DNA of 64,000 nucleotides from Butyrivibrio sp. M55. GTDB lineage: Bacteria > Bacillota > Clostridia > Lachnospirales > Lachnospiraceae. Under the pieces are notes generated by a model that saw only the letters and a list, made by a program, of their open reading frames with translations, did no database searches and was not told the origin of the DNA. The stretch is taken from assembly GCF_900116865.1 (NCBI RefSeq), contig NZ_FPCD01000004.1, forward strand, positions 266,038 to 330,037. Reading direction: 5' to 3'. A program made the position numbers and the translations under genes. Of this stretch, positions 52,787-61,005 are shown piece after piece. Positions within the stretch are counted from its first letter, which is position 1. Every line of letters begins with the position of its first letter.

Positions 52787-53763
52787 TCGCTATGGAAACA
52801 GTTACGGTGGTAATACCCAATTATAACGGAAAAAAATATCTTGATGACTGCCTTAGAAGTCTTAAAAAGCAGACGTATAGCGACTTTCGCGTTATCATTG
52901 TCGATAACGGTTCAACGGACGGAAGCGCTGAATATATCATGGGTAAGTACACCGATGTCGAAGTTATTGCTCTTGACGAGAATACCGGATTTGCAAATGC
53001 CGTGAACGTTGGAATAAAGGCAGCAGATTCCGAGTATGTTTTTTTACTTAATGATGATACGGTATGCGATGAGAGGGCAGTCGAGTCTTTGGTCAGAACC
53101 ATGAACAGAGGAAAAAAACTCTTCAGTGTTCAGGCAAAGCTTCTTCAGCTCAAAAATCCCGAGTTTATTGACGATTGCGGTGACTATTATTGTGCTCTGG
53201 GATGGGCATTTTCACCGGGAAGAGATAAAAAGAGCAGCTTTCTTACGAAACAGACAGCCGTAACATCTGCTTGCGCAGGTGCTGCGATATACAGGCGTGC
53301 TTTGTTTGATGAAATCGGATATTTTGACGAGAAACATTTTTGCTATCTTGAGGACGTTGATATAGGATACAGGGCAAGAATAAAGGGATATATAAATGCC
53401 TGTGACCCGGATGCCCTTGTTTATCACGCGGGAAGCGGAACTTCGGGCTCAAGATACAACTCTTTTAAGGTTGAATTAACAGCAGGTAATAACTTATACT
53501 TTATTTATAAGAATATGCCGGTTTTGCAGATAATTATAAATTTACCTTTTATTATCGCCGGGATTATTATTAAGCATGTCTTCTATGTGCGTAAAGGATT
53601 GGGAATGAGCCATGTCAGGGGAATCATGGCCGGCTTTTCCAAGATCTTGAAAAATGCGGACAGGAGGCAGAAGTTTGGAAAGAAGGAGTTTCTTGCATGC
53701 GCAGGCCTTCAGCTTGAACTGTGGATTAATATTGCAAGAAGATTTGGGGCAACAAGAGTATGA
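52783..53763 (+). CDS. GT2 glycosyltransferase (rhamnosyltransferase-like)
   Basis: A 326-residue protein with one GT-A domain: VTVVIPNYNGKKYLDDCLRS, VDNGSTDGSAEYI, the Asp motif LLNDDTVC, and YFDEKHFCYLEDVDIGYRAR with the catalytic base region. This belongs to the large COG1216 group that includes rhamnosyl- and galactofuranosyltransferases. A hydrophobic segment near residues 245-268 may contact the membrane. ATG 52783 overlaps the preceding stop by 4 bp, and its own stop overlaps the next start the same way. Confidence 0.88.
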   Translation: MIAMETVTVVIPNYNGKKYLDDCLRSLKKQTYSDFRVIIVDNGSTDGSAEYIMGKYTDVEVIALDENTGFANAVNVGIKAADSEYVFLLNDDTVCDERAVESLVRTMNRGKKLFSVQAKLLQLKNPEFIDDCGDYYCALGWAFSPGRDKKSSFLTKQTAVTSACAGAAIYRRALFDEIGYFDEKHFCYLEDVDIGYRARIKGYINACDPDALVYHAGSGTSGSRYNSFKVELTAGNNLYFIYKNMPVLQIIINLPFIIAGIIIKHVFYVRKGLGMSHVRGIMAGFSKILKNADRRQKFGKKEFLACAGLQLELWINIARRFGATRV

Positions 53764-55148
53764 TCAAGGACAATCAGGTACATTTAAATAGAGCGCATGT
53801 CATTGTGGACGGGCTGATCATAGCCGGTTCATATATTGCGTCTTATTTTATAATCAAGGATCCCACTATAGGACAGTATTCGCAGGAAGAATATTTTAGA
53901 TATCTGATATATGTTGTTCCGGCGTATTTGTTTCTTTATTATCTTATGCAGCTGTATACATCAAGGCGCGCACTTAAACTCTGGGATGAGTTTATTGATA
54001 TATTCGAGGCCAATGTGCTTGGAGTGCTGGGATTGTATGTACTTTTGTTTGTAATTAACAAGGGCGACTATTCCCGAAAACTTACGGTTATCTTTTTTGC
54101 GATAAACGTTGTTGCGACGACGATAGCTCACGGGCTTCTGAGAAAATTCCTGCAATTTATCAGGAAAAAAGGCTATAACATAAAGCACATTTTGCTGGTC
54201 GGTTATTCAAGAGCAGCAGAAGGGTATATCAACAGAATTCTTGATAATCCCCAGTGGGGATATGTGATCGCAGGTGTTTTGGATGATTTTGTACCGATCG
54301 GAACAAGCTATCACGGAATAGAAGTTATCGGAAACATTGATAAACTTGCAGATTATCTTCAGGGCAACAATTATGATGAGATAACTATCACGCTTCCTCT
54401 TAATGACTACGACAGACTTGAGGAACTTGTGGCAAAGTGTGAGAATTCGGGAGTACATACCAAGTTTATTCCGGATTATTCATCTCTTTTCCCGAGTAAT
54501 CCGTTTACAGAGGATGTACAGGGAATTCCTGTTATTAATATCAGATATGTGCCGCTTACAAATTCGTTTAACAGGCTTGCAAAGAGAATGGTGGATATAA
54601 TCGGCTCTCTGATAGGAATTATATTGTGTTCGCCGCTGATGTTTGTTGTGGCTTTTCTTATAAAGAGTACGGACAACGGGCCAATACTTTTTAAGCAGGA
54701 AAGAGTGGGACTTAACGGCAAAACATTCAATATGTATAAATTCAGGAGCATGAGAGTCCAGACCGAATCTGAAGAGAAAAAGGGCTGGACCACGAAGGAC
54801 GATCCGAGAGTTACAACGATAGGTAAATTCATCAGAAAAACAAGTATAGATGAACTTCCGCAGCTTTTTAACATATTGATCGGACAGATGAGTATTGTCG
54901 GACCAAGACCTGAGAGACCCCAGTTTGTTGAAAAGTTTAAGGAAGAGATTCCGAGATACATGGTTAAGCATCAGGTAAGACCCGGGCTCACAGGTTGGGC
55001 TCAGATAAACGGCTACAGAGGAGATACTTCTATCAGAAAAAGAATTGAATATGACCTCTATTACATCGAAAATTGGTCGATGATGTTTGATTTCAGAATA
55101 ATAATCGGGACGATAAGATACGGAATTGTCAATAAAAATGCATATTGA
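53760..55148 (+). CDS. Polyprenyl-phosphate sugar-1-phosphate transferase (WcaJ-like)
   Basis: A 462-residue membrane protein. Four N-terminal helices and a nucleotide-binding-like middle domain precede a bacterial sugar transferase domain from about residue 270: RMVDIIGSLIGIILCSPLMF, ILFKQERVGLNGKTFNMYKF, TSIDELPQLFNILIGQMSIV and GPRPERP. Such enzymes start glycan synthesis by moving hexose 1-phosphate from a UDP-sugar to undecaprenyl phosphate. It overlaps the GT upstream by 4 bp, so priming and extension genes are coupled. Sugar specificity (glucose or galactose) cannot be read. Confidence 0.92.
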   Translation: MIKDNQVHLNRAHVIVDGLIIAGSYIASYFIIKDPTIGQYSQEEYFRYLIYVVPAYLFLYYLMQLYTSRRALKLWDEFIDIFEANVLGVLGLYVLLFVINKGDYSRKLTVIFFAINVVATTIAHGLLRKFLQFIRKKGYNIKHILLVGYSRAAEGYINRILDNPQWGYVIAGVLDDFVPIGTSYHGIEVIGNIDKLADYLQGNNYDEITITLPLNDYDRLEELVAKCENSGVHTKFIPDYSSLFPSNPFTEDVQGIPVINIRYVPLTNSFNRLAKRMVDIIGSLIGIILCSPLMFVVAFLIKSTDNGPILFKQERVGLNGKTFNMYKFRSMRVQTESEEKKGWTTKDDPRVTTIGKFIRKTSIDELPQLFNILIGQMSIVGPRPERPQFVEKFKEEIPRYMVKHQVRPGLTGWAQINGYRGDTSIRKRIEYDLYYIENWSMMFDFRIIIGTIRYGIVNKNAY

Positions 55149-55297
55149 GCGTATAGACTTGTATATTTTTCACTTTTGTGGCAAAATGTATTGGGTATAC
55201 GCTAACTTTTTTACGCAAATGTTAAAAAGTGTTGCATGGAAGTTTTAATAATCAATGACCAATTTGTTGGGACAACATGGAGAAGTGGAGAGGTAAT

Positions 55298-56578
55298 ATG
55301 GCTAATCGTGATGATGAATATTATGACAGAGGCGGTCGCAGACCTTCTCAGAGAGATGATAGATACAGAGACGATATGAGAGCCTCAGGAAGAGGCAGAG
55401 ACTCTAGATCTAGACGTGATTATGATGATTATGATGAGCGTCCTGTCAGAAGAAGAGAACCTGACGGAAGAGGCTCCAGATACGATGACCCCAGAAGAGG
55501 TGGATCGTCTTCAAGACCCGGTGCACCCAGAAATGGTAAGAAAAATAATAAAGCATTAATACTCCTTATAAGTGAGATCGCAGTTGCGTTGTTACTTTTG
55601 GTTGCTGCTTATAACATATTCTTTAAGATGGGAGCTACAAAGGTCGGAAGAGTCGATCTTGATGAGTCTGAGATTAATGAAAGTATCAGTGATGCAGCTG
55701 CAGACAGTGAGCACATGAAGGGATATACAAATATTGCTCTTTTTGGTGTTGACTCAAGAAAGGGTCAGCTTGATAAGAAGACAAGAACAGACTCGATCAT
55801 AATCTGCTCTATCAACAATGATACAGGTGAGATCAGACTTTGTTCCGTATATCGTGATACATGGCTTAATCTTAGTGATGACTCTTATGATAAGTGTAAT
55901 GCTGCATATGTATACGGCGGTCCTGAGCAGGCAATCAAGATGCTCAATATGAACCTTGATATGGATATTAAGCATTGTTATACAATCGGTTTCAGAGGAT
56001 TGACAGATGTTGTTGATGCTTTGGGCGGTGTAGAGATCGATGTTCCCGAGAACGTTGTTAAGCACCTTAATAACTACGAGAACACAATGGCTCAGGAGCT
56101 TAAGATGGAATATAAGCCTGTAGAGAAAGCAGGACTTCAGAGACTTACAGGTCTTCAGGCTACAGCTTACTGCCGAGTAAGATATACGGCAAACGGTGAT
56201 ATCGACCGTGCGGCAAGACAGAGAGAAGTAATTCAGGCTTGTCTTGTAGAGGCTAAAAAGAAGAGTCCTTCAGAACTTGAAGATGTTGCAAGTAAGATTT
56301 TGAAGGAATCATATACAACACTTAAGTCTGATGCAATATTTAAACTGATCAAGAACGTACCTAAGTATGAAATCGTAGATCAGGCCGGATTCCCCAGCGA
56401 AGGCATGATTAATCCTAATGCCAGAGTTGGAAAGAAGAGTGTTGTAGCACCTGTGGATCTTGAGAGCAATGTTAAGTGGCTTCACGGATTCCTCTTCAAT
56501 GATACTGAGTATGCTGTATCTGAAGATGTTAAGAAGTACAGTCAGAAGATCAGTACAGATACCGGCGCAGGCAAATAA
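55298..56578 (+). CDS. LytR-CpsA-Psr family glycopolymer ligase with Arg/Asp/Tyr-rich tail
   Basis: A 426-residue type II membrane protein. Residues 1-85 are a low-complexity cytoplasmic tail rich in Arg, Asp, Tyr and Gly. One helix follows (ALILLISEIAVALLLLVAAY). The LCP domain then shows GVDSRKGQLDKKTRTDSIII, SVYRDTWLNL, GGVEIDVPENV and YCRVRYTANGDIDRAARQRE, with the conserved Arg and Asp residues. LCP proteins transfer undecaprenyl-linked glycopolymers to peptidoglycan. ATG 55298 behind GGAGAGG is preferred to ATG 55277. It is well placed to attach the polymer made by the upstream genes. A terminator follows. Confidence 0.92.
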   Translation: MANRDDEYYDRGGRRPSQRDDRYRDDMRASGRGRDSRSRRDYDDYDERPVRRREPDGRGSRYDDPRRGGSSSRPGAPRNGKKNNKALILLISEIAVALLLLVAAYNIFFKMGATKVGRVDLDESEINESISDAAADSEHMKGYTNIALFGVDSRKGQLDKKTRTDSIIICSINNDTGEIRLCSVYRDTWLNLSDDSYDKCNAAYVYGGPEQAIKMLNMNLDMDIKHCYTIGFRGLTDVVDALGGVEIDVPENVVKHLNNYENTMAQELKMEYKPVEKAGLQRLTGLQATAYCRVRYTANGDIDRAARQREVIQACLVEAKKKSPSELEDVASKILKESYTTLKSDAIFKLIKNVPKYEIVDQAGFPSEGMINPNARVGKKSVVAPVDLESNVKWLHGFLFNDTEYAVSEDVKKYSQKISTDTGAGK

Positions 56579-56667
56579 TTAACCTACGGGTATTAAGAAA
56601 TATAGTAAAGTAAGAAGACTAGCGCAGTTACAGGAAAGTAAGGCGATTTTTAGCAGAATATAAATAG

Positions 56668-56701
56668 AAGGGCCGGGTTCTGTATGAGCTCAGCCCTTTT
56701 T
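56668..56701 (+). terminator. Rho-independent terminator after the LCP gene
   Basis: AAGGGC (56668-56673) pairs with GCCCTT (56693-56698), with GGGTTC/GAGCTC-type pairing inside the loop, followed by TTTTT (56697-56701). It lies 90 bp after the LCP stop codon. Confidence 0.65.
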
Positions 56702-56764
56702 GTTCATTATAAATATCAGTTACTCTTTGATTGGGACTGATTATTTAATATAATTGAGGTAGAG

Positions 56765-57694
56765 ATGTATAAAGTTGATGTGATAATACCAACGTATAAG
56801 CCGGATAAATCTCTTTTCGAACTGATCGATGATCTTGAAAAGCAATCGATAAGACCTGAGCATATTATCATCATGAATACGGAAGAAAAGTATTGGAATG
56901 ATTTTATAGATAAAGCAGGTGCGAATCCGACAGATAAATACGAAAATATTATCGTTGAACATGTCAGCAAAAAAGAATTTGATCACGGAGAGACTAGAAA
57001 CCGTGGTGTGAAGCTTTCTTCCGCAGATTATTTCCTTATGATGACACAGGATGCTTTTCCGAGAGATAAGGCGCTGATAGCTTCTCTTGCGAAGGCACTT
57101 GATGAAGATGTTGCCGCTGCATATGCAAGGCAGTATCCGAAGCCTGATTGCAATCTTGCGGAGAGATATTCGAGAAAATTCAACTATCCTAACGAGTTTA
57201 TCAGAAAGACTCAGGCGGATGTTTGCAGATTGGGAATAAAAACTTATTTTTGTTCAAATGTATGTGCCATGTACAGGCGCGATATATACGATAAAATAGG
57301 TGGATTCACGCATAAGACAATCTTTAATGAAGATATGGTATATGCGGGAAATGCATGCCAGAAGGGATATGCTATATGCTATGTTCCGGAGGCGGGAGTG
57401 GTTCATTCACATAACTACACCTGCATGCAGCAGTTCCACAGAAATTTTGACCTTGGAGTATCACAGACAGATCATCCTGAGATATTCGGTAATATAAGTT
57501 CCGAGTCAGAGGGAAAGAAGATGGTCGGACAGACCGTTAAGCATTTCAGACATATAGGAAAGGGTTACCTTATACCGCATTATATAATTATGTGCGGCTT
57601 CAGATGGCTGGGTTACAAGCTTGGCAGAAATTACAAAAAACTGCCGCAGAGCTTGATAACGGCGTTTTCGATGAACAAGGAATATTGGGTGTAG
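56765..57694 (+). CDS. GT2 rhamnosyltransferase-like protein
   Basis: A 309-residue soluble glycosyltransferase. VDVIIPTYKPDKSLFELIDD opens the GT-A domain. KKEFDHGETRNRGVKLSSAD carries the Phe-Asp-His-Gly-x-Thr-Arg-Asn element common in dTDP-rhamnosyltransferases of the RfbF/WbbL type, and MMTQDAFP is the donor Asp motif. FNEDMVYAGNACQKGYAICY holds the catalytic base region. It fits the rfb genes upstream. It stands in a separate operon behind the LCP terminator and is followed 3 bp later by the alarmone synthetase gene. Confidence 0.87.
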   Translation: MYKVDVIIPTYKPDKSLFELIDDLEKQSIRPEHIIIMNTEEKYWNDFIDKAGANPTDKYENIIVEHVSKKEFDHGETRNRGVKLSSADYFLMMTQDAFPRDKALIASLAKALDEDVAAAYARQYPKPDCNLAERYSRKFNYPNEFIRKTQADVCRLGIKTYFCSNVCAMYRRDIYDKIGGFTHKTIFNEDMVYAGNACQKGYAICYVPEAGVVHSHNYTCMQQFHRNFDLGVSQTDHPEIFGNISSESEGKKMVGQTVKHFRHIGKGYLIPHYIIMCGFRWLGYKLGRNYKKLPQSLITAFSMNKEYWV

Positions 57695-57697
57695 ATA

Positions 57698-58357
57698 ATG
57701 GAATTAGATCTTTCAGGAAGCAATATTAAAATATCCGATGACATGCACACATGGGAGGAAGTCAACCTCCTTTATAATGCTGCGCTCAAGCAGATACAGA
57801 CCAAGATTGAGATCCTTAACGAGGAATTTCAGGAGGTTCACAGATATAATCCTATTGAGCACGTCAAGGCCAGAGTTAAAGGCCCTGAAAGTATCGTAAA
57901 AAAGCTTAAGAGAAACGGATACGAGTCCACGATTGAGAACATGGTGCGCTATGTGAATGATATTGCCGGAATTCGTATAATATGCTCTTTTACATCCGAT
58001 ATATACAGAATAGCAGAGATGATCAGCAGCCAGAAGGATATTCAGGTGCTGACCATCAAAGACTACATAATGAATCCCAAGGACAGCGGATACAGAAGCT
58101 ATCATATGATTGTTTCGCTGCCTGTTTACCTTTCTGACAGAATAGTAAATGTAAAAGTTGAGATTCAGATAAGAACTGTTGCAATGGATTTTTGGGCTTC
58201 GCTGGAGCACAAGATTCAATATAAATTTGAAGGGAAGGCACCGGTACATATCAATACCGAGCTCTATGAATGCGCCAAGATGGTGGCGGATCTGGATGCG
58301 AGAATGTTGTCCCTTAATGACGAAATTCAGGCAATTGAAAATACTACCGCCGATTGA
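57698..58357 (+). CDS. Small alarmone synthetase (RelQ/YjbM-like)
   Basis: A 219-residue RelA/SpoT-type synthetase without hydrolase or regulatory domains. Key elements are RVKGPESIVKKLKRNGYEST, NDIAGIRIICSF, KDSGYRSYHMIV and EIQIRTVAMDFWASLEHK, matching the (p)ppGpp synthetase fold of RelQ. It transfers pyrophosphate from ATP to GDP or GTP. Its start is 3 bp after a glycosyltransferase gene, so expression is tied to glycan synthesis. Small synthetases in other Firmicutes respond to cell-wall stress, which suits this place. Confidence 0.9.
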   Translation: MELDLSGSNIKISDDMHTWEEVNLLYNAALKQIQTKIEILNEEFQEVHRYNPIEHVKARVKGPESIVKKLKRNGYESTIENMVRYVNDIAGIRIICSFTSDIYRIAEMISSQKDIQVLTIKDYIMNPKDSGYRSYHMIVSLPVYLSDRIVNVKVEIQIRTVAMDFWASLEHKIQYKFEGKAPVHINTELYECAKMVADLDARMLSLNDEIQAIENTTAD

Positions 58358-58664
58358 CGGTAGTAACAGGTATATGGGGAAATGCCTTAAAAAACCGTAT
58401 TAATGAGGAGTGGCCAGACACATCGCTGCGCCCGGCCTATTATGAAAAAATCTATCTAAATTTTAAATTAAGTTCGTCGTTTTTTTGCTCTGAAATTACT
58501 ATACAAGTTAAATATGAATAAAATATGAACGACCAATGAACAAATAGTAAAAGTACACAATAATAAACTTTTTGATAATACAATCTTGTCTAATTTGCAT
58601 AATGGATGATAAGCTATATTGTATGCAGATTAGGGGAGTAATGCATATATGAGGAGGGATAGTT
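58358..58664. other. Gene-free 307-bp gap with weak hairpin
   Basis: ACTACCG (58343-58349) pairs with CGGTAGT (58358-58364) around the alarmone synthetase stop, without a T-run. The rest is AT-rich. I see a strong GAGGAGGG ribosome site just before 58665 but no clean -35/-10 pair. No conserved riboswitch or tRNA was recognised. Confidence 0.5.
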
Positions 58665-59150
58665 ATGGAAAACTTTATGGACAAACTTGCTGAAAAGTTT
58701 AGCCCACAGGACATAATAAAAGCCAATTCCCAAGCGGAGATGGCCGAAGCCCAGAGAATCAAGAAGGAAGCCGAGCATTACAGAAGAGAAATCGAAGAAT
58801 TGCGCAAGCATGCTGCAGAGTACAGCCAGCAACTTGAACAGCTTGAGGAATTGATGGAAGCTTCAAGGGACTATACTGAAGAGTTTGAAAAAGTTATCAA
58901 TAGAATACATGAGAGTGATTCAAAGACTCATGATGTCGGTGTACAGATATACAGAAATGTTCAGGCAATTGTTGATAAAAACCGTGAGAAGATCGAGGAA
59001 GAGATAGCAGAGATCAATAAGAAGATGGAAACGGTACTTGATATTGTTGAATATAAGAATAATGCGGTTGGACCGTTGTTGATAATTATAGTGCTTATGG
59101 TTTTTGCAGATCTTTTATTTAATGTTCTAAAGATATTCGGAGTACTTTAA
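58665..59150 (+). CDS. Coiled-coil protein with C-terminal membrane anchor
   Basis: A 161-residue protein of no recognised function. Residues of about 20-130 form a long, charged coiled coil (MAEAQRIKKEAEHYRREIEE, later EEIAEINKKMETVLDIVEYK). One hydrophobic helix near the C-terminus (GPLLIIIVLMVFADLLFNVL) makes it a tail-anchored inner-membrane protein. ATG 58665 follows GAGGAGGG. It lies 26 bp before an M23 endopeptidase gene and could recruit or control wall enzymes, but this is inference. Confidence 0.7.
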   Translation: MENFMDKLAEKFSPQDIIKANSQAEMAEAQRIKKEAEHYRREIEELRKHAAEYSQQLEQLEELMEASRDYTEEFEKVINRIHESDSKTHDVGVQIYRNVQAIVDKNREKIEEEIAEINKKMETVLDIVEYKNNAVGPLLIIIVLMVFADLLFNVLKIFGVL

Positions 59151-59176
59151 CCAGCTTATAGAAAGACTTTAATGCG

Positions 59177-60778
59177 ATGAATTTAAGAGATACGGTATTT
59201 AAAAAGAAGATTAAAATATGGTTTTTGGAATCGGCTGTGGTAATTATCTTTTTGTGGATATTGTTCATGCCAAACATGACCAATTACGAAAAGAATGAGA
59301 ATAACTACTTTACGATAAAGATAAATGGAACTGTTGTGGGTAACGTGGGTTCTCGAAATGATGCTTACGAAGCTTACAGATATGCCAGAAGAGCAATTGC
59401 AAAGGGCAATGAGGGATTGACTCTTACAATGGCAGATCTTTCTATCGAAGGTGAGAGCAGGATGTGGGGTGTTGTAGAATCCCCTGAGAGAATAGCAGCC
59501 AAGATGGCAAGTATTCTCAATCAGAGTAAGTTTGATACGGTTCAGAAGACATATTCTGTAAAAATAAATAAGTTTTCCTTAAATCTGGCAAGTATTGATG
59601 AAGTACAGAATCTTTTGGAACGAGTTATTTCAATGTACGATGAAAAGGATATGTTTGATGTAAGTCTCGAACTTGATCCTACCAGAGAAGTAAATGTACT
59701 GATGCCAAAGGTTCAGAGTAAGGAGGAAATTCAGGAAGAAGAAGGAACGCTCAAGCCCCTTCTTTCAAATATCGGTGTTAATAAGACTATAAGAGAAGCA
59801 GCGGATGCTGCGGACTTAAAGGGCGATTATAAAGAGTTTGATGATTTCAAATACGGACTTGTAAAAATTGATTTCAAAGATAAGATTGAGATCGTTGAAA
59901 GTTACCTTCCTGCAGATAAATTAGCAAATCCCGATACGGCTTTCACCGATCTTACAGGAGATAAAAATAAAGAAGAAACATATGAAGTTCAGACGGGTGA
60001 CAGCTTATACAGTATAGCTGTTCATCATAATCTGACTGTCGATCAGCTTGTTGAGATGAACCGTGATAAACTTCAGGATGCAGCTTCAACCATAAGAGAT
60101 CACGATAACTTAACTGTTGTGGTTCCGAGACATGAGCTTTCTGTAAGATATGTCATGGAAGAGTTTCGTAAACATGAGAGCTATCAGGCTCCCATATCAG
60201 AGATCAAAAATAAGAAATGGTTTACTACTGAAACCCAGGTTATTCAGGAAGCGGTTCCGGGAATCCGTGATGCCGTTCTTCTTACGACTTATGTGGATAA
60301 TCGTGCTGAAGGTACTCCTGAGATTGAAAAGATTGTAAAAATAAAGGAAGCTGTTCCAAAGGTTATCGAGCGTGGAACAATCGAGCCGCCTTCATACATC
60401 AAGCCTATATCCGGAGGAAGATTGTCCTCAGGATTCGGTAAGAGAGCAAGACCTACCAAAGGTGCCAGTACATTCCATAAGGGTGTTGACTGGGCAACTC
60501 CTGTAGGAACTACTGTTGTGGCATCTTCATCAGGAACCGTAACAAGAGCAGGTTGGGGTAGTGGATACGGTTACTGCGTATACATTAAGCATAATGACGG
60601 AAGAGAGACAAGATACGGACATCTTTCTAAGATCACGTGTCAGGTAGGACAGAAAGTAAATCAGGGAGATAAGATCGCATTGTCAGGAAATACCGGTGTT
60701 TCATCGGGACCTCATGTACATTTTGAAATTCGTGTCAATGATAATCCGGTTAACCCGTTGGAATATCTTAATCAATGA
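59177..60778 (+). CDS. Membrane-anchored M23 endopeptidase with LysM and G5-like domains
   Basis: A 533-residue protein with one N-terminal anchor (about residues 12-30). After a region of about 220 residues without a clear motif, a LysM module (YEVQTGDSLYSIAVHHNLTV) binds peptidoglycan. A G5-like segment follows (KIVKIKEAVPKVIERGT), then an M23 domain: SSGFGKRARPTKGASTFHKG, with the His and Asp zinc ligands, and GPHVHFEIRV near the end. It cuts peptide cross-links during wall growth. ATG 59177 has only a weak site (AAAGAC). The 3-prime end is followed by a diverged duplicate of its last codons. Confidence 0.9.
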   Translation: MNLRDTVFKKKIKIWFLESAVVIIFLWILFMPNMTNYEKNENNYFTIKINGTVVGNVGSRNDAYEAYRYARRAIAKGNEGLTLTMADLSIEGESRMWGVVESPERIAAKMASILNQSKFDTVQKTYSVKINKFSLNLASIDEVQNLLERVISMYDEKDMFDVSLELDPTREVNVLMPKVQSKEEIQEEEGTLKPLLSNIGVNKTIREAADAADLKGDYKEFDDFKYGLVKIDFKDKIEIVESYLPADKLANPDTAFTDLTGDKNKEETYEVQTGDSLYSIAVHHNLTVDQLVEMNRDKLQDAASTIRDHDNLTVVVPRHELSVRYVMEEFRKHESYQAPISEIKNKKWFTTETQVIQEAVPGIRDAVLLTTYVDNRAEGTPEIEKIVKIKEAVPKVIERGTIEPPSYIKPISGGRLSSGFGKRARPTKGASTFHKGVDWATPVGTTVVASSSGTVTRAGWGSGYGYCVYIKHNDGRETRYGHLSKITCQVGQKVNQGDKIALSGNTGVSSGPHVHFEIRVNDNPVNPLEYLNQ

Positions 60779-60815
60779 TAATTTGATTAAACCATTGGAA
60801 TATATTAATTAAAAT
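60740..60815 (+). repeat. Imperfect tandem copy of the M23 gene end
   Basis: The segment 60740-60776 (the codons for NPVNPLEYLNQ) is repeated in diverged form at 60777-60815, just past the stop, where the same frame would read IKPLEYIN and stop. A third partial echo (GATATAATCATTAATAAAAT) follows. This looks like an old short duplication that now lies in non-coding DNA. Confidence 0.6.
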
Positions 60816-60905
60816 GATATAATCATTAATAAAATATTAGCAAAATGCATGTAAAACCTGCTCATTTTGCAGAAAAAACACGGTACCATGGGGGCTCTGC
60901 TTGTT

Positions 60906-60934
60906 TTGACACAGTGTTGGTATTGTGCTATTAA
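60906..60934 (+). promoter_or_regulatory. Sigma-A-type promoter of murA
   Basis: A perfect TTGACA at 60906-60911 and TATTAA at 60929-60934 with a 17-bp spacer, about 70 bp before the murA ATG. Confidence 0.6.
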
Positions 60935-61005
60935 TATTAGATGCCGAGTGTAATTAGGTTGGTGCTACATATGTGGTGAGATTGCCCGGCAGGGAAAGGT
61001 TATAT

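Noticed and set aside
60840..60870. GCAAAATG/CATTTTGC hairpin as M23 terminator
   Set aside because: It is AT-rich and followed by A rather than T on the + strand, so it does not support termination in the gene's direction.
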